64,000 bases of DNA from Sinohyriopsis cumingii (GCA_028554795.2 JAPYKE020000270.1:575501-639500), one strand, 5' to 3'. Shown: positions 37,641-49,135, numbered from the stretch's first letter. The notes: a model not told the origin generated them from the sequence alone. Made by a program: numbers and translations.

Positions 37641-38014
37641 TATCTTAATAGTTGTTTTAATTCGCTCATCTCTTATGGCAGCAAACGCGACAATATCTGG
37701 TCCAGATTGTCCAATATTTCCAAATATTAATGATTAGTCACTTCAGTGTCATTACAGTCGAATTTAACATCTTCATTTAAATCTTTAGTCTGCGGAACCG
37801 GGACTACTAAATTAAATGATTAATTTACGTGGCTATCTGTGTCAGCATACTCACATAATATATTTTCATGACAAAAGAGTATATGCTTTTCCACCCAGGA
37901 GTATTGCTGTGATTAATTCATTTTTTCTTTCTTACTTTATACGGAAAATTATACCTAATCTGAAGAGGATCTTCATCTGATTTCTCAAACAAGATACAAG
38001 AATAAATGAACGTC

Positions 38015-38245
38015 TTAGTCCCAATATTTTAGTCTGTTTCTATGAAGATCACAATGTATTAAAAAAAATTTATCCAAGGAATAACTTATTGAAATCTTAC
38101 GGACACACAAAAGAATCGTAAATAAGTATTGGTTACCTAACTTGATCTTAGGTAAAAGGGCGACACAAAATGGTTCGTCAAATGAAGGAATAGGTTGCAG
38201 ATGAACATTAAGTATCTTCTGATTTTGTTTTCCTACCAATTAGCA
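38015..38245 (-). pseudogene. Gypsy integrase core fragment located upstream of RT
   Basis: A 74-codon minus frame includes HLQPIPSFDEPF, then PKIKLGNQYLFTIL, the start of an rve integrase core, although the first catalytic Asp position appears changed (VALLPK where an acidic residue is expected). It lies 5' of the RT above on the same strand, with an acidic linker between (VVPVPQTKDLNEDV near 37795). That is the Gmr1-type order IN-RT instead of the usual RT-IN of Ty3/gypsy. Confidence 0.7.
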
Positions 38246-38336
38246 AGTATAACGGATTCAACAATACTTAGAAACATAATTTATAATTTCCAGCAAAATA
38301 AGAACGAGTTAAGATCTTTTGATTGGTCTTAATGAC

Positions 38337-38349
38337 TCCTTAATGACCA
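38337..38349. repeat. Left target-site duplication of the I-clade LINE
   Basis: TCCTTAATGACCA here is repeated exactly at 43834-43846. The first two bases could belong to the element's tail at the right copy, so the duplication is 11-13 bp. Confidence 0.9.
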
Positions 38350-39160
38350 ACCCCCTGCGGGTCCGGGGTTGTAGAATTGGCCCGACCTGCCTCGCTACGT
38401 GTCGTAAAAGGCAGCTAAGTAGAGGCAACCTGTTTGCCGTTGGTTGCGTCCCGTGTCGGGGGAGGAAAGGATCCTGGTAGTTGAGCAGAGGGTTTCCATG
38501 CAATACACTACATTGGCCTCTACTTCTCTTAGACGGGTGGTCGGGATGGGCCCGGTTCCGACAAATCGGCTGGTCATGTCTAGCCCTAGGAAGTCTTTAT
38601 TTATTCTCTCACCTTCTTTATCTTTCTCCATGTATCTCTCTTGATACCACCGTTGCCCCTATATTCTATTCCTTTATCTTTCCCTTTCCCAAGTCTTGGA
38701 AGACTTCGTAGAAGGCGGTGGCTTAACGGGTCAATTGGGGGGGGGGAGGTAATTTTACCGACCTTAGAAACTGGCGACTTCAGGGTCAATCAAAGGTAAT
38801 TTTATAAACTGAGTATGGCATCTGTGTATCCCTGGCATTTGAAAAGTGTCCCCTTGTTGGGCTCCATGGTGGGCGGGGAGCACGGGTGCTGAATTTTAAT
38901 CAAGCCAAGATGGATATTTCCACAAAAAAAATCAAAACAAGCGTACGAAGCCGTTAACTGACTCTGATGTAGTGTGGAGTCATTTCCACGCTTCATGGTC
39001 ATACAATCTAAAGATGCCACATAATCGCTTGCCTCACTCTCTCCGTTTGTAATCGAGAAAACTATAACCGGGTTGATTGGTACACCAAATAGCGTAAAAA
39101 AGGATGAAATCGGTTTGCCTTCTTGTAGAGTGTGAGCGACGAGGTCAGACAGACAATATC
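38350..39160 (+). other. I-clade LINE 5' UTR
   Basis: Starts AACCCCCTGCGGGTCCGGGG just inside the duplication and is GC-rich for about 250 bp, unlike the flanks. Several short frames overlap here but none shows protein motifs. Internal promoter activity would be expected for this element class; no specific box was identified. Confidence 0.7.
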
Positions 39161-39166
39161 AAGAAA

Positions 39167-39814
39167 ATGAAAACTTTCTTTGATATCCCAGTGACATCAT
39201 TCACTCACACCACTCTCAATACGTCCAAAGGCGTGATTCGCTGTCGTGACTTGGCTTGAGTCACCGACGCAGATATCATTGAAGGAATGAAAAGTGAAGG
39301 TGTCACTGCAGTCCGTCGAATACGTATCAAACGTAATAATAATCTGCAGGACACCAACACCATTGTACTCACCTTAAACAGGCCAACTGTACCCAAAGTG
39401 GTCAAAGTTGGCTTCTTGCAAGTGAAGGTTGAGATATACATTCCAAACCCCCTTCGATGCTATAAGTGTCAAAAATACGAGCATCACGAAGACCGCTGCT
39501 CAAAAAGCCAAATATGTGGCCGATGCGGAGACCATTCTCATCAGCCAGAAGCCAGTAAACTTGTACAGGCGAAAACAGCCCATCCTGGCCTTTCCTTCTC
39601 TACTGTAGTGAAGAGCAATTGTAAAACAACGAAGAATGCTCAAACACAGACAGATCTACCCGATTCAACACCAAGCTCTAATACCCCTTATTACCAAGCA
39701 CAGAAAAACACGGCATCTACACAAACTACTTTCAACAATACCCAACCACCGAAAATCACCAAAAAAAACAAAAATAAATCTCATGGAAACAAGCAACAAA
39801 AGGGGTCGGTCTGA
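39167..39814 (+). pseudogene. I-clade LINE ORF1 (CCHC nucleocapsid-like)
   Basis: From an ATG at 39167 one frame runs to a TGA at 39812 with a single internal TGA near 39257. Residues about 95-110 form a full knuckle, CYKCQKYEHHEDRC (C-x2-C-x4-H-x4-C). A second knuckle starts CGRCGDHSH but its last Cys is lost, and sequence jumps to a Ser/Thr/Gln/Lys-rich tail with KKNKNKSHGNKQQK. ORF1 proteins of this type bind the element RNA and accompany it to the target. The truncated second knuckle suggests a small internal deletion. Confidence 0.82.
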
Positions 39815-40001
39815 TGACTCGATCAAAAAGGTTTGGAGACATTGAGAGCATGGACGCAGAAGAAACTGCTCCATGCGCCCAAGGGAGCTCCAGACCTACA
39901 AACAAAAAATTCCTCCTCGTACTTCCTCCAGAGAAATAACCAAACAAATTCCCTCTGCGAAAGATCTAACCTAGCTCCACAATCTTTAATTTAAATTTAT
40001 A

Positions 40002-40751
40002 ATGAAAAACACTATCATACAATGGAATTGTCAAGGACTTAAAGCAAATTACAATGATATTCTCCTACTTTTAAACGAACATGATCCTGCGGTACTATGC
40101 CTTCAAGAAACATTCTTCAAAGATAAGGACAACATCACATTTAAAAACTACTCCCTGTTTAACACCTGCTCTCCAAATGTTGATAGGGCCTCAGGAGGAG
40201 TTTCTGTTATTGTGAACAACAGAGCCCCTCATAGCGTCATCCATTTAAACACAAATTTACAAGCCATTGCTGTAAGCGTCACTCTTCATCGAGTGACTAC
40301 ATTTTGCTCTATTTACTTACCACCAAACACTAACCTAGAACCAAACGAATTAGACAACCTTGTTCAACAGCTTCCCGCGCCATTTGTTTTACTCGGGGAC
40401 TTTAATGCCCATAACATGTTATGGGGATCAAATGATATAAGTGACAGAGGTCACAAAGTTGAAGACTTTATTTCTAGACACGATCTGTGTCTATATAACA
40501 CGAAAACACCGACATATTTACACCCAAGAACGGGTACATACACGTGCATCGATTTGACAATTTGTTCTCCTTCGCTGCTTTTGGACTACGAATGGAAGGT
40601 TGCTGATGACCTTCACAGCAGTGATCACTTTCCAATATTCCTTAAAAATATTAACTCTACAATTGATGACGTAATTCCACAATGGAATATAAAGAAGGCC
40701 GACTGGACTAAATTTGAAACACACTGTGAAACTAGGCTGAATGCAGATTGA
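40002..40751 (+). pseudogene. I-clade LINE ORF2: endonuclease domain
   Basis: 249 open codons. Motifs in order: IIQWNCQGLKAN (about 40014-40048), CLQETF (about 40100-40116, catalytic Glu), GGVSVIV, YLPPN, LLGDFNAHNMLWGS (about 40390-40430, Asp/Asn), and SDHFPI (about 40620-40638, Asp-His). All main active-site residues are retained. The frame is closed by a TGA at about 40749, after which the same frame continues, so this is ORF2 cut by a nonsense change rather than a separate gene. Confidence 0.9.
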
Positions 40752-42206
40752 TTTTTCAATGTTAATGACCCTATTCAACATTTTACATCTTTTTTATTAG
40801 AGATTGCAGAAGAATCCATTCCCAAGTCCTCGTCGAATTGTAAAAGAACCCCAAAACTTTGGGTCACTACGGAATGTAAGGAAGCCATTAGACTACGCCG
40901 AGAAGCATTAAAAAAAAATTGATAATCATCCGACGCCCGAAAACTTAAATATATATCGTATTGTCCGGGCCAAAGCCCCCACGCACAATAAAAGAAAATA
41001 AAAGAGCATCATGAAAGAAATATGAACGGAAAGAGAAAACAAAACATTCTCTGATATCTGCCACAGAACAATAACAACTTTAGTTCAAAACGTGACATTG
41101 CAAATGCTCTTGCTAACAGTTTCTCCAAAAAATTCATCATCATCTAATTATTCAGAAGCCTTTCGTAAACTTAAAACTCTAAAAGAAAATTCACATCCAA
41201 CAACTCGGAAAGATGTAATCAACTGTTCTCACTATCGAACTTAGGGAGGCTTTAGATAAGGCCCATTATACATCCGCTGGGCCTGACGAAATACATTACC
41301 AGTTTTTGAAACACCTTCCAGAATCATCATTAACATCTCTTTTGAAACCGTTCAATGATTTATGGATTACTGGTAATGTACCAAAAATCTGGAAAGAAGC
41401 AACTGTAATACCAGTTCCAAACCCGGTAAAGATAGCGAAGATCCCAACAGCTACTGACCCATTGCACTCACCAGTTGTGTGTGTGAAAGAATGGAACGAA
41501 TGATCAATTCTCGGCTTGGCTGGTACTTGGAAACTAATAATTTAATATCTCCTTTCCAAAGTGGCATTCGATATGGCCGTAGCACTAATTATAGTCTGGT
41601 TAGACTGGAAACATTTATTCGCGATGCATTTATTAAGAAAGAACATTTAGAAGCGGTTTTCATTGATTTAAAAAAGTGCGATGACACGACATGCAAGTAC
41701 GGGATACTAAATTACCTGCACGATCTAGGTCTAAAAGGCCGTCTGCCCTCTTTTATATCCAACTTTCTTTAAGACAGAGAATTCAAAGTACGAGTGGGCT
41801 CTACCCTCTCAGATCTGCACGACCAAGAGATGGGTGTGCCCCAGGGCAGTATTTTATCTGTGACGCTCTTTAACATCAAAATTAATAGCATTACCAAGTG
41901 TTTGGCTCCTGATGTGGATTGCTGTTTATACTTTGATAATTTTCTAATATGTTATCGATCAAAGGACATGCATACAATTCAAAGACAACTGCAGCAAAAT
42001 ATAAACAAGATTCAAAATTGGGCCAATGCAAACAGTTTCAAATTCTCGAAATCAAAAACGGTATGCATGCATTTCTGTCAGTTACGAAGAAATCACGATG
42101 AACCTAACCTCACGCTGGACGGAACACCTATTTCAGTTGTTGAGGAAACAGATTTTTAGTTATAATCTTTGACAGAAAACTGACCTTTATTCAACACCTA
42201 AAGAAC
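40752..42206 (+). pseudogene. I-clade LINE ORF2: reverse transcriptase
   Basis: Broken into several frames. Motifs: PKLWVTTECKEAI (about 40850), SAGPDEIHYQF (about 41275-41305), WKEATVIPVP (about 41390), then a small deletion removing part of the fingers. Next are SPFQSGIRYGRSTNY (about 41545-41595), AVFIDLKKCDDTT (about 41655-41690) with the first catalytic Asp, GVPQGSILSVTLFNI (about 41830-41875), and YFDNFLICY (about 41929-41957) where the usual YADD/FADD pair has lost its second Asp. This last change alone would abolish polymerase activity. Confidence 0.88.
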
Positions 42207-43586
42207 TTGAAAGCTAAATGCTTAAAAGCACTTAACCTATTTAAAGTAGTAGCGCACGCTGACTGGGGTGCTGAGAGAAAAGTCGTCCTGAATTTATACA
42301 GAACGTTTATTCGCTCCAAACTGGACTATAGTTGCGTTGTATATGGTTCAGCCAGAAAATCTTATCTTAAAATGCTTGATCCATTTCATAATCAGGGAAT
42401 AGGACTGGCTCTGGGAGCATTTAAAACATCCCCGTGTGAAAGCCTGCTAGTTGAAGCGAACGAACCACCATTATCGCATCGTATAGAAATGCTTTCCGCA
42501 CAGTATGCTCTCAAATTAAAATCAAACCCTCTGAGTCCTGCTTTTTTTGGCTGTTTTTCAACCCAATACAAAACCTTATACGAAAATAAACCAAACGCCA
42601 TACCTTCCTTTGGCATTAGAATATCAATCAGCCTTGACAGTATAAAAAATGATCTTTCTAAAATTCAGAAAATGTCCATCTCCGAAACACCACCCTGGCT
42701 ACTTAAACAACCAAAAGTACTTTTTATGCTACACGATGGAAAAGAATCTGAGACAAACCCTTCCGTCTTCCACAAATGTTATCAAGAACTCCTCAGCGAA
42801 TATAAAAACTACACAAGAATTTATACCGACGGCTCAACGGATGAGGAAAAGGCTGATGCAGCCTTCCTTTGTGGAAATCACACAATGCAAGTTCGCTTAT
42901 CAATGGAGCATCAATTTTTTCAGCCGAAATCAGAGCAATAGACCTTGCTCTGCAACATATAGAAAGCAAACGTATTTTAAACAGCATCATCTTCTGTTAT
43001 TCACTATCAGTACTGCAGTCACTACACAATAGAAAACTGGAGAATCCATTATTGAAAAACATTTTCGTCAAAAATACCGAGATGAGTGTCTCCCACGATA
43101 TAATATACTGTTGGTTACGTAGCAATATTGGTATTAAAGGTAACGAAAAAGCGGATCGCGCTGCTAAAATGGCCCTTACTCAAGAACCATCTGACTTTAA
43201 AATACCGTATACTGAGTGTCAGAAGGTCCTTATGTCAGAAGTGGCAGGCATCATGGAATGATGCATTGAATAACAAACTTCATGCAATCAAGCCAACTCT
43301 AGGAGAATGGACTCTTGCCTACAGAACCATGTGTAGGGAGAAGGTAGTTATTGCAAGAATCCGAAGTGGTCATACTTATATCACCCACTCCCACATACAT
43401 AAAGGTGACGACCCACCAGAGTGCGTTTCTTGCAATGAACCATTCACTGTCAAACAGTGTTTTGACCTGCAACCTACGCGCAATCAGTATTACAATGTGC
43501 GTGACATGAAGGAACTTTTTGATACTATAAACGTCACTCGTATTATAGAGTTCCTGAAAGCAGTGAATATTTACACTAAACCCTAA
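42207..43586 (+). pseudogene. I-clade LINE ORF2: thumb, RNase H and C-terminus
   Basis: 244 open codons from 42207 cover the post-RT region and enter RNase H at YTDGSTDEEKADAAF (about 42822-42866, first catalytic Asp). After a frameshift come EIRAIDLALQHIE (about 42925-42965, Glu), a LQSLHN stretch (about 43015) and GIKGNEKADRAAK (about 43130-43170, final Asp). The C-terminal frame (43128-43586) has CVSCNEPFTVKQCFDL, a degenerate metal knuckle, and NVRDMKELFDTINV, also seen in the truncated copy at 10.4 kb. Confidence 0.88.
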
Positions 43587-43833
43587 CTTTTATGCTCTCA
43601 CCCTGTGCATTTTTATATTAACATACAACATTTAAATCCCCCGTTGATCAGGAAGCTTTATTTTGCACCGTTATCATCTTACCGTTTTAATTTGAACTAT
43701 TTGGTTTTTTTATATCGCTGGTCGATATGAGACTTTTATAATTTTTAAAAGATTATACACATAACATTTTGTTTGGTTCTAAATAGCCTTACAGTGCTGA
43801 TGCGCCGTTAAAAATAATCAATCAATCAATCAA
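43587..43833 (+). other. I-clade LINE 3' UTR and (AATC)n tail
   Basis: Non-coding. Contains the CCCCGTTGATC block shared with the fragments at 10.68 kb and 63.05 kb. Just before the tail it reads GATGCGCCGTTAAAAATAATC, followed by about five AATC units, the likely template-start site for target-primed reverse transcription. Confidence 0.85.
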
Positions 43834-43846
43834 TCCTTAATGACCA
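43834..43846. repeat. Right target-site duplication of the I-clade LINE
   Basis: Exact repeat of 38337-38349. Confidence 0.9.
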
Positions 43847-46085
43847 GATAACTGAATTTCTGGGCCAGATTATGAACGTCTAGTTGATACATCAACCTTG
43901 GGTACATCAGGTAATCCTATTTTCTCAGAAGTTTAATATTGTTAACGAAGTAACATGCTGGTAATTGTGTAACATCAGTTTCGCTGATCAGCTTCTAAAA
44001 CAAACCGGAGTTCTCATGATATTGTTACTGTGAGACAACTAGTGATTGTATTTTATCACCGAATTACAATTAAGAGAATGAGTAGCCGAAAGAGTATCGC
44101 TGAGATAAAAAATATTGACTGATCCAAACTAGGATTAAAAGTGACCTTATTAAAAGATATGACCCATATATGTTTCATCTAGAGGAACAATGTCCTGATC
44201 AACATCACTCTCAGCAGATATTTTGCCCCATGGCTCTGGTAACGGCGCAAACTGAAATAAGGCGGTGATTCCTACTTCTATGAATTAACTCTCTGAGCCA
44301 TACAAGGCTTGTGAGTTACAAGTGGACTAAACACTCGCTTATCTCCAGTTATGTCATTAGCTATTAATAAATGAACACATTCAATCGGCAAAGAGGTTTT
44401 ATATCACGGAACTTATTGTAGGAAAATAATGCAGGCTATTTCTGACTTATGTAGGTTGAAATTTAGGTAACGTAATAATAATCTATTAATAGAAATTGAT
44501 GGTTATACACATATATACTCTAAAAAACAAACGACATCACAATTATGTCCATAAAATAGTAACACCAAAACATCCATACCCTTAGACACAAGGGGCACTC
44601 ATGCAACTAAACTTAATGCTGATATGACGAACATTTTCTGCAAGTATTACATCTCTTTGAGATTACTGTTCTTAACAAAATAATCTGATGTTCACTAAAT
44701 GTACCTGAACATCGTGTAGTTGCAAAGACAGTTCTCATCCGATATATATTTTGTCCTTTTTTATGTTGCGTCTTTTTGCACTGTAACCTTCTTATCACAA
44801 GCTATATATCGAGCACATATGACTGCAAATGTGTCTCTAGATACACATGCTTCGCTCACTAGGTACACAAACCAGGTACATTTTATTTCTAGAAATTACC
44901 TGTCATATATTACATCCCAGAACAAGCAGGTACAAATCCCATTAAGAACGACTTACGATCTTTTGATAGGTCTTAATGACTGCTTAATGACCAGACAAAT
45001 GAATTTTCTGGGTCAGATTATGAACGTCCTGTTGGTAGGACTTAAAACAACAATTTGATAGCTGAGTAACCACTCATCAACGGTTGGTACATCAGGTACC
45101 CCTATTTTCTCATAAGGTTAATATTGTTAACAAAATAACATGCTGGTACTTGTGTAACATCAGTTTCGATGATCAGTCTCTAAAACAAACTGGAGTTCTC
45201 AAGATATTGTTACTGTGAGACAACTAGTGATTGTATTTTATCACCGAATTACAATTACGAGAATGAGTAGCCGAAAGAGTATCGCTGAAATCAAATATTC
45301 TAGATTGATCCAAACTAGGATTAAAAGTGACCTTATTAAACGATATGACCTATATATGTTTCAGCTAGAGGAATAATAGCCTGATCAACATCACTCTCAG
45401 CAGATCTTTTGCCCCATGGCTCTAGTAACGGCGCAAACTGAAATAAGGCATGGATTCCTACTTCTATGAAAAAACTCTTTGAGCCATACAAGGCTTGTGA
45501 GTTACAAGTGGACTAACCACTCGCTTATCTCCAGTTATGTCATTAGCTATTAATAAAGAGGTTATGTATCAAGGCACTTATTGTAGGAAAAGAATACAAA
45601 CTATTTCTGAATTATATAGGTTGAAATTTATGTAATGTAATAATAATCGATAAATAGAAATTAATGGTTATACACATATATACTTATGAAAACAAACGAC
45701 ATCACAATTATGTCCATAAAATAGTAACACCAAAACATCCATACCCTTAGACACAGGGGACACTCATGCTACTAAGCTAAATGCTGATATGACGAACATT
45801 TTCTTCAAGTATCACATCTATTTGAGATGACTCTTTTTAACAAAATAATCTGATGTTCACTAAATTTACCTGAACAATCTTGTAGTTGCAAAGACAGTTC
45901 TCTTCCGACGTATATTTTGTTCTGTTTTATTTTGCCTCTTTTTGCAATGTAACCTTCTTATCACAAGCTATATATCGAGCACATATGACTGCAAATACAA
46001 ATACTTCGTTCGCTAGGTACACAAACCGGGTACATTTTATTTCTAGAAATTACCTGTCATATATTACATCCCAGAATATGTAGGT
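43847..46085 (-). repeat. Tandem duplication (about 1.15 kb unit) of gypsy-derived sequence
   Basis: Two consecutive copies, about 43847-44990 and 44991-46085; spacing between matching points is 1148 bp near the left end and 1166 bp near the right end. Some stretches are near identical (for example 44728-44760 against 45894-45926). The minus strand contains a CAVTRAMG block (about 44245-44225) and, in another frame, DVDQD and ETYMGH. These match the protease-to-integrase linker of the gypsy lineage at 34.7-38.2 kb. So the unit is probably internal gypsy sequence, collinear with the integrase and RT that lie on the other side of the LINE. Confidence 0.7.
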
Positions 46086-46791
46086 ACAGCTGCCATTAAG
46101 CTTGTTCAAAATGCCTGTAAAAGTCCACATGTGTACAAAATGTCGCATAATAAGTCCCTTCATTGCGATGTCATGGTATTATATCATATATTTATAAATC
46201 CTGAGCCACAAGAAAACATATATTAAGACCGTCACATGATAAAAATTGGTGGAGGTGTTATCGATATTTTCCGGGCGTAAGAACTCGATGTTATAAATAT
46301 AACAAATGACATAAATGCCCATCTTAAACTACCGTGCCTTGCATACTTTTCAAAACAGTATTTCACAAAAAGTGATAAAAGTTAGGTGCATTCTTCAAAA
46401 CTAATTTGCAGGTTCAACTGTTTATGAAAAGTAGGTTGATATACACAGAAGTTACAACAATTTGAACCAAATGTGTGTGCTCCAAATAAAATAAATTAAT
46501 AGTATAATATATCATTTAATTTAAATAGAAGCTGATCAATATTTTCCATTTCTTTTATATTTCTCAATATTATACATGTTATAAGTGTAGATCAGTACCA
46601 GATGTATCCCAGGTCTTTCTACAAACAGAAGAATTATTACTCATTTGAAATATATAATGGTATTGCTTATGTGCCCTGCATAATCTAAACTGTGTATCTG
46701 GGATTTCTCTTATGTTTTGAGATATACTGAAGATGTTGCTCATGTATCATTGATTAACAGCGCACTAGATATCGGATGTTTATGAAGTCAA

Positions 46792-46870
<79 letters not shown>

Positions 46871-48280
46871 CAAAAATAAATAATGGGTTTAAAATATCAA
46901 CCTTAACCGGAGTGACTAAATATTGATATAAATAAAAGCAAAATGTCTAAGATATACCAGTCATAATAATAAGGCAAATACTCCTCACACTGGCTACCTT
47001 CCTGATGTAAACTGCACCACACTCAGTTGATATGTCCATAATTCACTTGACCTACCTAGATGTCATTCGTCCTTGTAGGTCTTTGAATGTTTAAAAATAT
47101 TGAATGTCACTGAATGTCCTCTAACATTCTTAGACGTTTATATCTAGTGATATGAAATATGTAATAACAAATTAATTTTGCAATTTTTTACTTGTGATTA
47201 TTGCATTATATCATTCTACTGTAAAATATGTCCACCGCAAACCTTATCCAGAAGATTCAGACAATTGAGTGACAGCTCTCAACCGCAGCACATGCTCTCA
47301 GGAAAAGTTTCTTTATAAATAGCTTCTGCATAAGAATCGATGACTTAAACATTAATGTAATTCCAATAGATGGAGCTTCACTATCGATATACAATTAATT
47401 GGACAAGTAACGAACATAAAACATTATTAAAATTTTCATATCACAGTTGATGAAGGCATTAAAATCTCTGAATGATATATAAATGATACTCTCATGATTT
47501 TCTGAGATGTATTACTCTAACAACTACGTTTACCTGATTATTACTAAATTAGTACCATATACCTAAACAAGAAACTAAAAGATCCAAAATTTGATGTACC
47601 ACGACGCAACGAAACTCCCAGCAAATAGATAAGCCCATTCTAGAAATATAAGCAATTTCAGATTTTCCTTGTTTCAAGGAAAGCACTTGCTGACGGATCT
47701 AATAAAGTTTAATTCGAGAAAATATTTTGAATGTTGACAGACACATTGGTTTCACTGCAGAATTAATAACAAAATAGTGTCTTGTATCACGTCCGAACGC
47801 ACTTAAAGGTCAGCGCGATTTTCATTTTAATGGGATTGTTTCATTCAAATGCACATTAAAGACCTGAATGGTTTTCAGTTTTAACTTCAGTTTGGTGTTT
47901 GTTTATGTTTTGGTCTAGAGTGGTTTCTTGTATTCTTTCTGTCTTGAGTTCTCTCAAGATAAAATGTAATTTTGTAAGATACTAATTTATAAATATATTA
48001 AACCTGGTGATGGTATCTAACTTCTCAATTTATTGCAATTGCCATCCATTTGTTATTTATATCTTCTTGAGTAGATTTTGGGATTATTGCTTTGAGGTTG
48101 TAACCTCTGCAATTACAATTTTGTCCTTTCGTGAAATTTAAATGTGTAACTGTTACTTTAATGGAGGGAAACGTATATTTCCTGTGTGTCATCACATACT
48201 ATCCATTTTTAAATTTATTATTGACGGCTTAATATGCTTTTTTAACAAAATGCGCACTGTCTTTCTACTTTTGCTGGAAC
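46086..48280. other. AT-rich stretch with (TA)n at 46794-46865
   Basis: No coding motif recognised. The microsatellite is a perfect TA run of about 72 bp. Confidence 0.6.
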
Positions 48281-48348
48281 GTAGATGTTAGCGTGTCAGA
48301 CTCGCAACCAGCAGGGTACGGGTTCGAGTCTTGCCATTGGACCAGCTT
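48281..48348 (+). other. tRNA-like fragment beside the TIR element
   Basis: TAGATGTTAGCGTGTCAGAC resembles a D-arm/A-box region and GGGTTCGAGTCTTGCC (about 48321-48336) is a good B box. A GCTGG at 48273-48277 could pair with CCAGC at 48341-48345. It may be a decayed tRNA or the head of a tRNA SINE. It lies about 25 bp outside the left terminal inverted repeat. Confidence 0.4.
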
Positions 48349-48369
48349 GGGAAAGATGTATAGAAATAG

Positions 48370-48512
48370 CAGCAGGGAGGGCGAATAGCTCTAAATGGAT
48401 TTCTCTCCATTTTGCAAAATAAGCTTTCCTCGAAATCACACAAAATGTGTCCGTAAGCAAAAACTCGCGATCTCATCGGTGTGAAGTCGATAGACAGCAG
48501 CCTCGTTGCTGC
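48370..48512 (+). repeat. Left terminal inverted repeat
   Basis: Begins CAGCAGGGAGGGCGAATA and ends near GTTGCTGC. It matches the reverse complement of 54168-54313 with about 13-15 differences and a 2-3 base gap near the tip. Apparent frames across it on either strand are by-products of the repeat. Confidence 0.9.
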
Positions 48513-48544
48513 CATTATTATCTGCTGAAGTTGTTCTCTCGTTA

Positions 48545-49135
48545 TTATTTTATTTTTCTTTCAAATGGAAAGAACTCATTAATGGTATCATTGACTGATT
48601 TTCTTAACTTGACTGCGTTATACCCGGGAAGTTTAAAATTTCTTAGTTCAGCTTCTGTTATCGAATACTCGTTTAAATACTGTTGTCTGTGGTCTATCTT
48701 TTCAGTATTAATTATTGCTTGAATTGCTCGCTGGTTAATATATTCCATGTCGGATATGAGTTGATTTAATATTTCAATTTGTTTAATGATTTTTCTGCGT
48801 GAAATTGTAATATCAAAAAGATGTTCTTGGAAGCTTTGCCGCAATTTTTCTAGTTGTATTTTATGTTCTCGGTTGATTTCTTGAAAATATCTAATAATTT
48901 CTCCTAGGGTAAAACTAGTTACTGCTGTGGGGGTACATTCATAAATAAAATGCAACGTAATATTGTTACCAAAGAAGCTAAATTCACTACCTAACGTTAC
49001 ACTTTTTATGCCAAGTAAATGATCTTTGTAACTCGGGTTAATATCGTGATTGATTATCCGTGGTAAAAATGACTTCGCTGGTATCGGTACCTGCAACGAT
49101 TCAGGGATGATTCTTGACGGAGTTAGTTCTATCAT
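48545..49135 (-). CDS. Last gene of the element: 196-residue protein of unknown function
   Basis: Uninterrupted frame, ATG at 49135, stop at 48545, about 33 bp from the inner edge of the left repeat. Not recognised. The N-terminal third is beta-like with prolines (MIELTPSRIIPESL). Residues about 85-145 are predicted by eye to be a long amphipathic helix or coiled coil (REHKIQLEKLRQSFQEHL, then SRRKIIKQIEILNQLI). The C-terminus is basic (FFPFERKIK). Its start overlaps the end of the previous gene by 35 bp, typical of compact viral genomes. It could be a structural or host-interaction protein; no function is assigned. Unusually for this locus it has no stop or shift. Confidence 0.7.
   Translation of the reverse strand: MIELTPSRIIPESLQVPIPAKSFLPRIINHDINPSYKDHLLGIKSVTLGSEFSFFGNNITLHFIYECTPTAVTSFTLGEIIRYFQEINREHKIQLEKLRQSFQEHLFDITISRRKIIKQIEILNQLISDMEYINQRAIQAIINTEKIDHRQQYLNEYSITEAELRNFKLPGYNAVKLRKSVNDTINEFFPFERKIK

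Larger units (their letters stand above)
38350..43833 (+). mobile_element. Full-length I-clade LINE with RNase H and (AATC)n tail
   Basis: 5484 bp between target-site duplications. Order: GC-rich 5' UTR (38350 to about 39160), ORF1 with CCHC knuckles (39167-39814), ORF2 with endonuclease, RT and RNase H (40002-43586) and a 3' UTR ending in an (AATC)n tail (43816-43836). The RNase H after RT and the short tandem tail instead of poly-A point to the I clade or a relative such as Nimb. The empty-site sequence is preserved in a tandem duplicate at 44940-45030. Frames carry a handful of stops and shifts, so the insertion is not recent, but the duplication is exact. Confidence 0.92.

Noticed and set aside
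43816-43836. CRISPR-like short tandem repeat
   Set aside because: The AATC units have no spacers and lie at the LINE 3' terminus; they are its tail.
48288-48722. Frames of 75 and 91 codons on the two strands near 48.3-48.7 kb
   Set aside because: The first spans the left TIR and its mirror appears across the right TIR at 54.15-54.31 kb; the second also runs antisense to the 196-residue gene. Both are by-products of repeat and antisense sequence.
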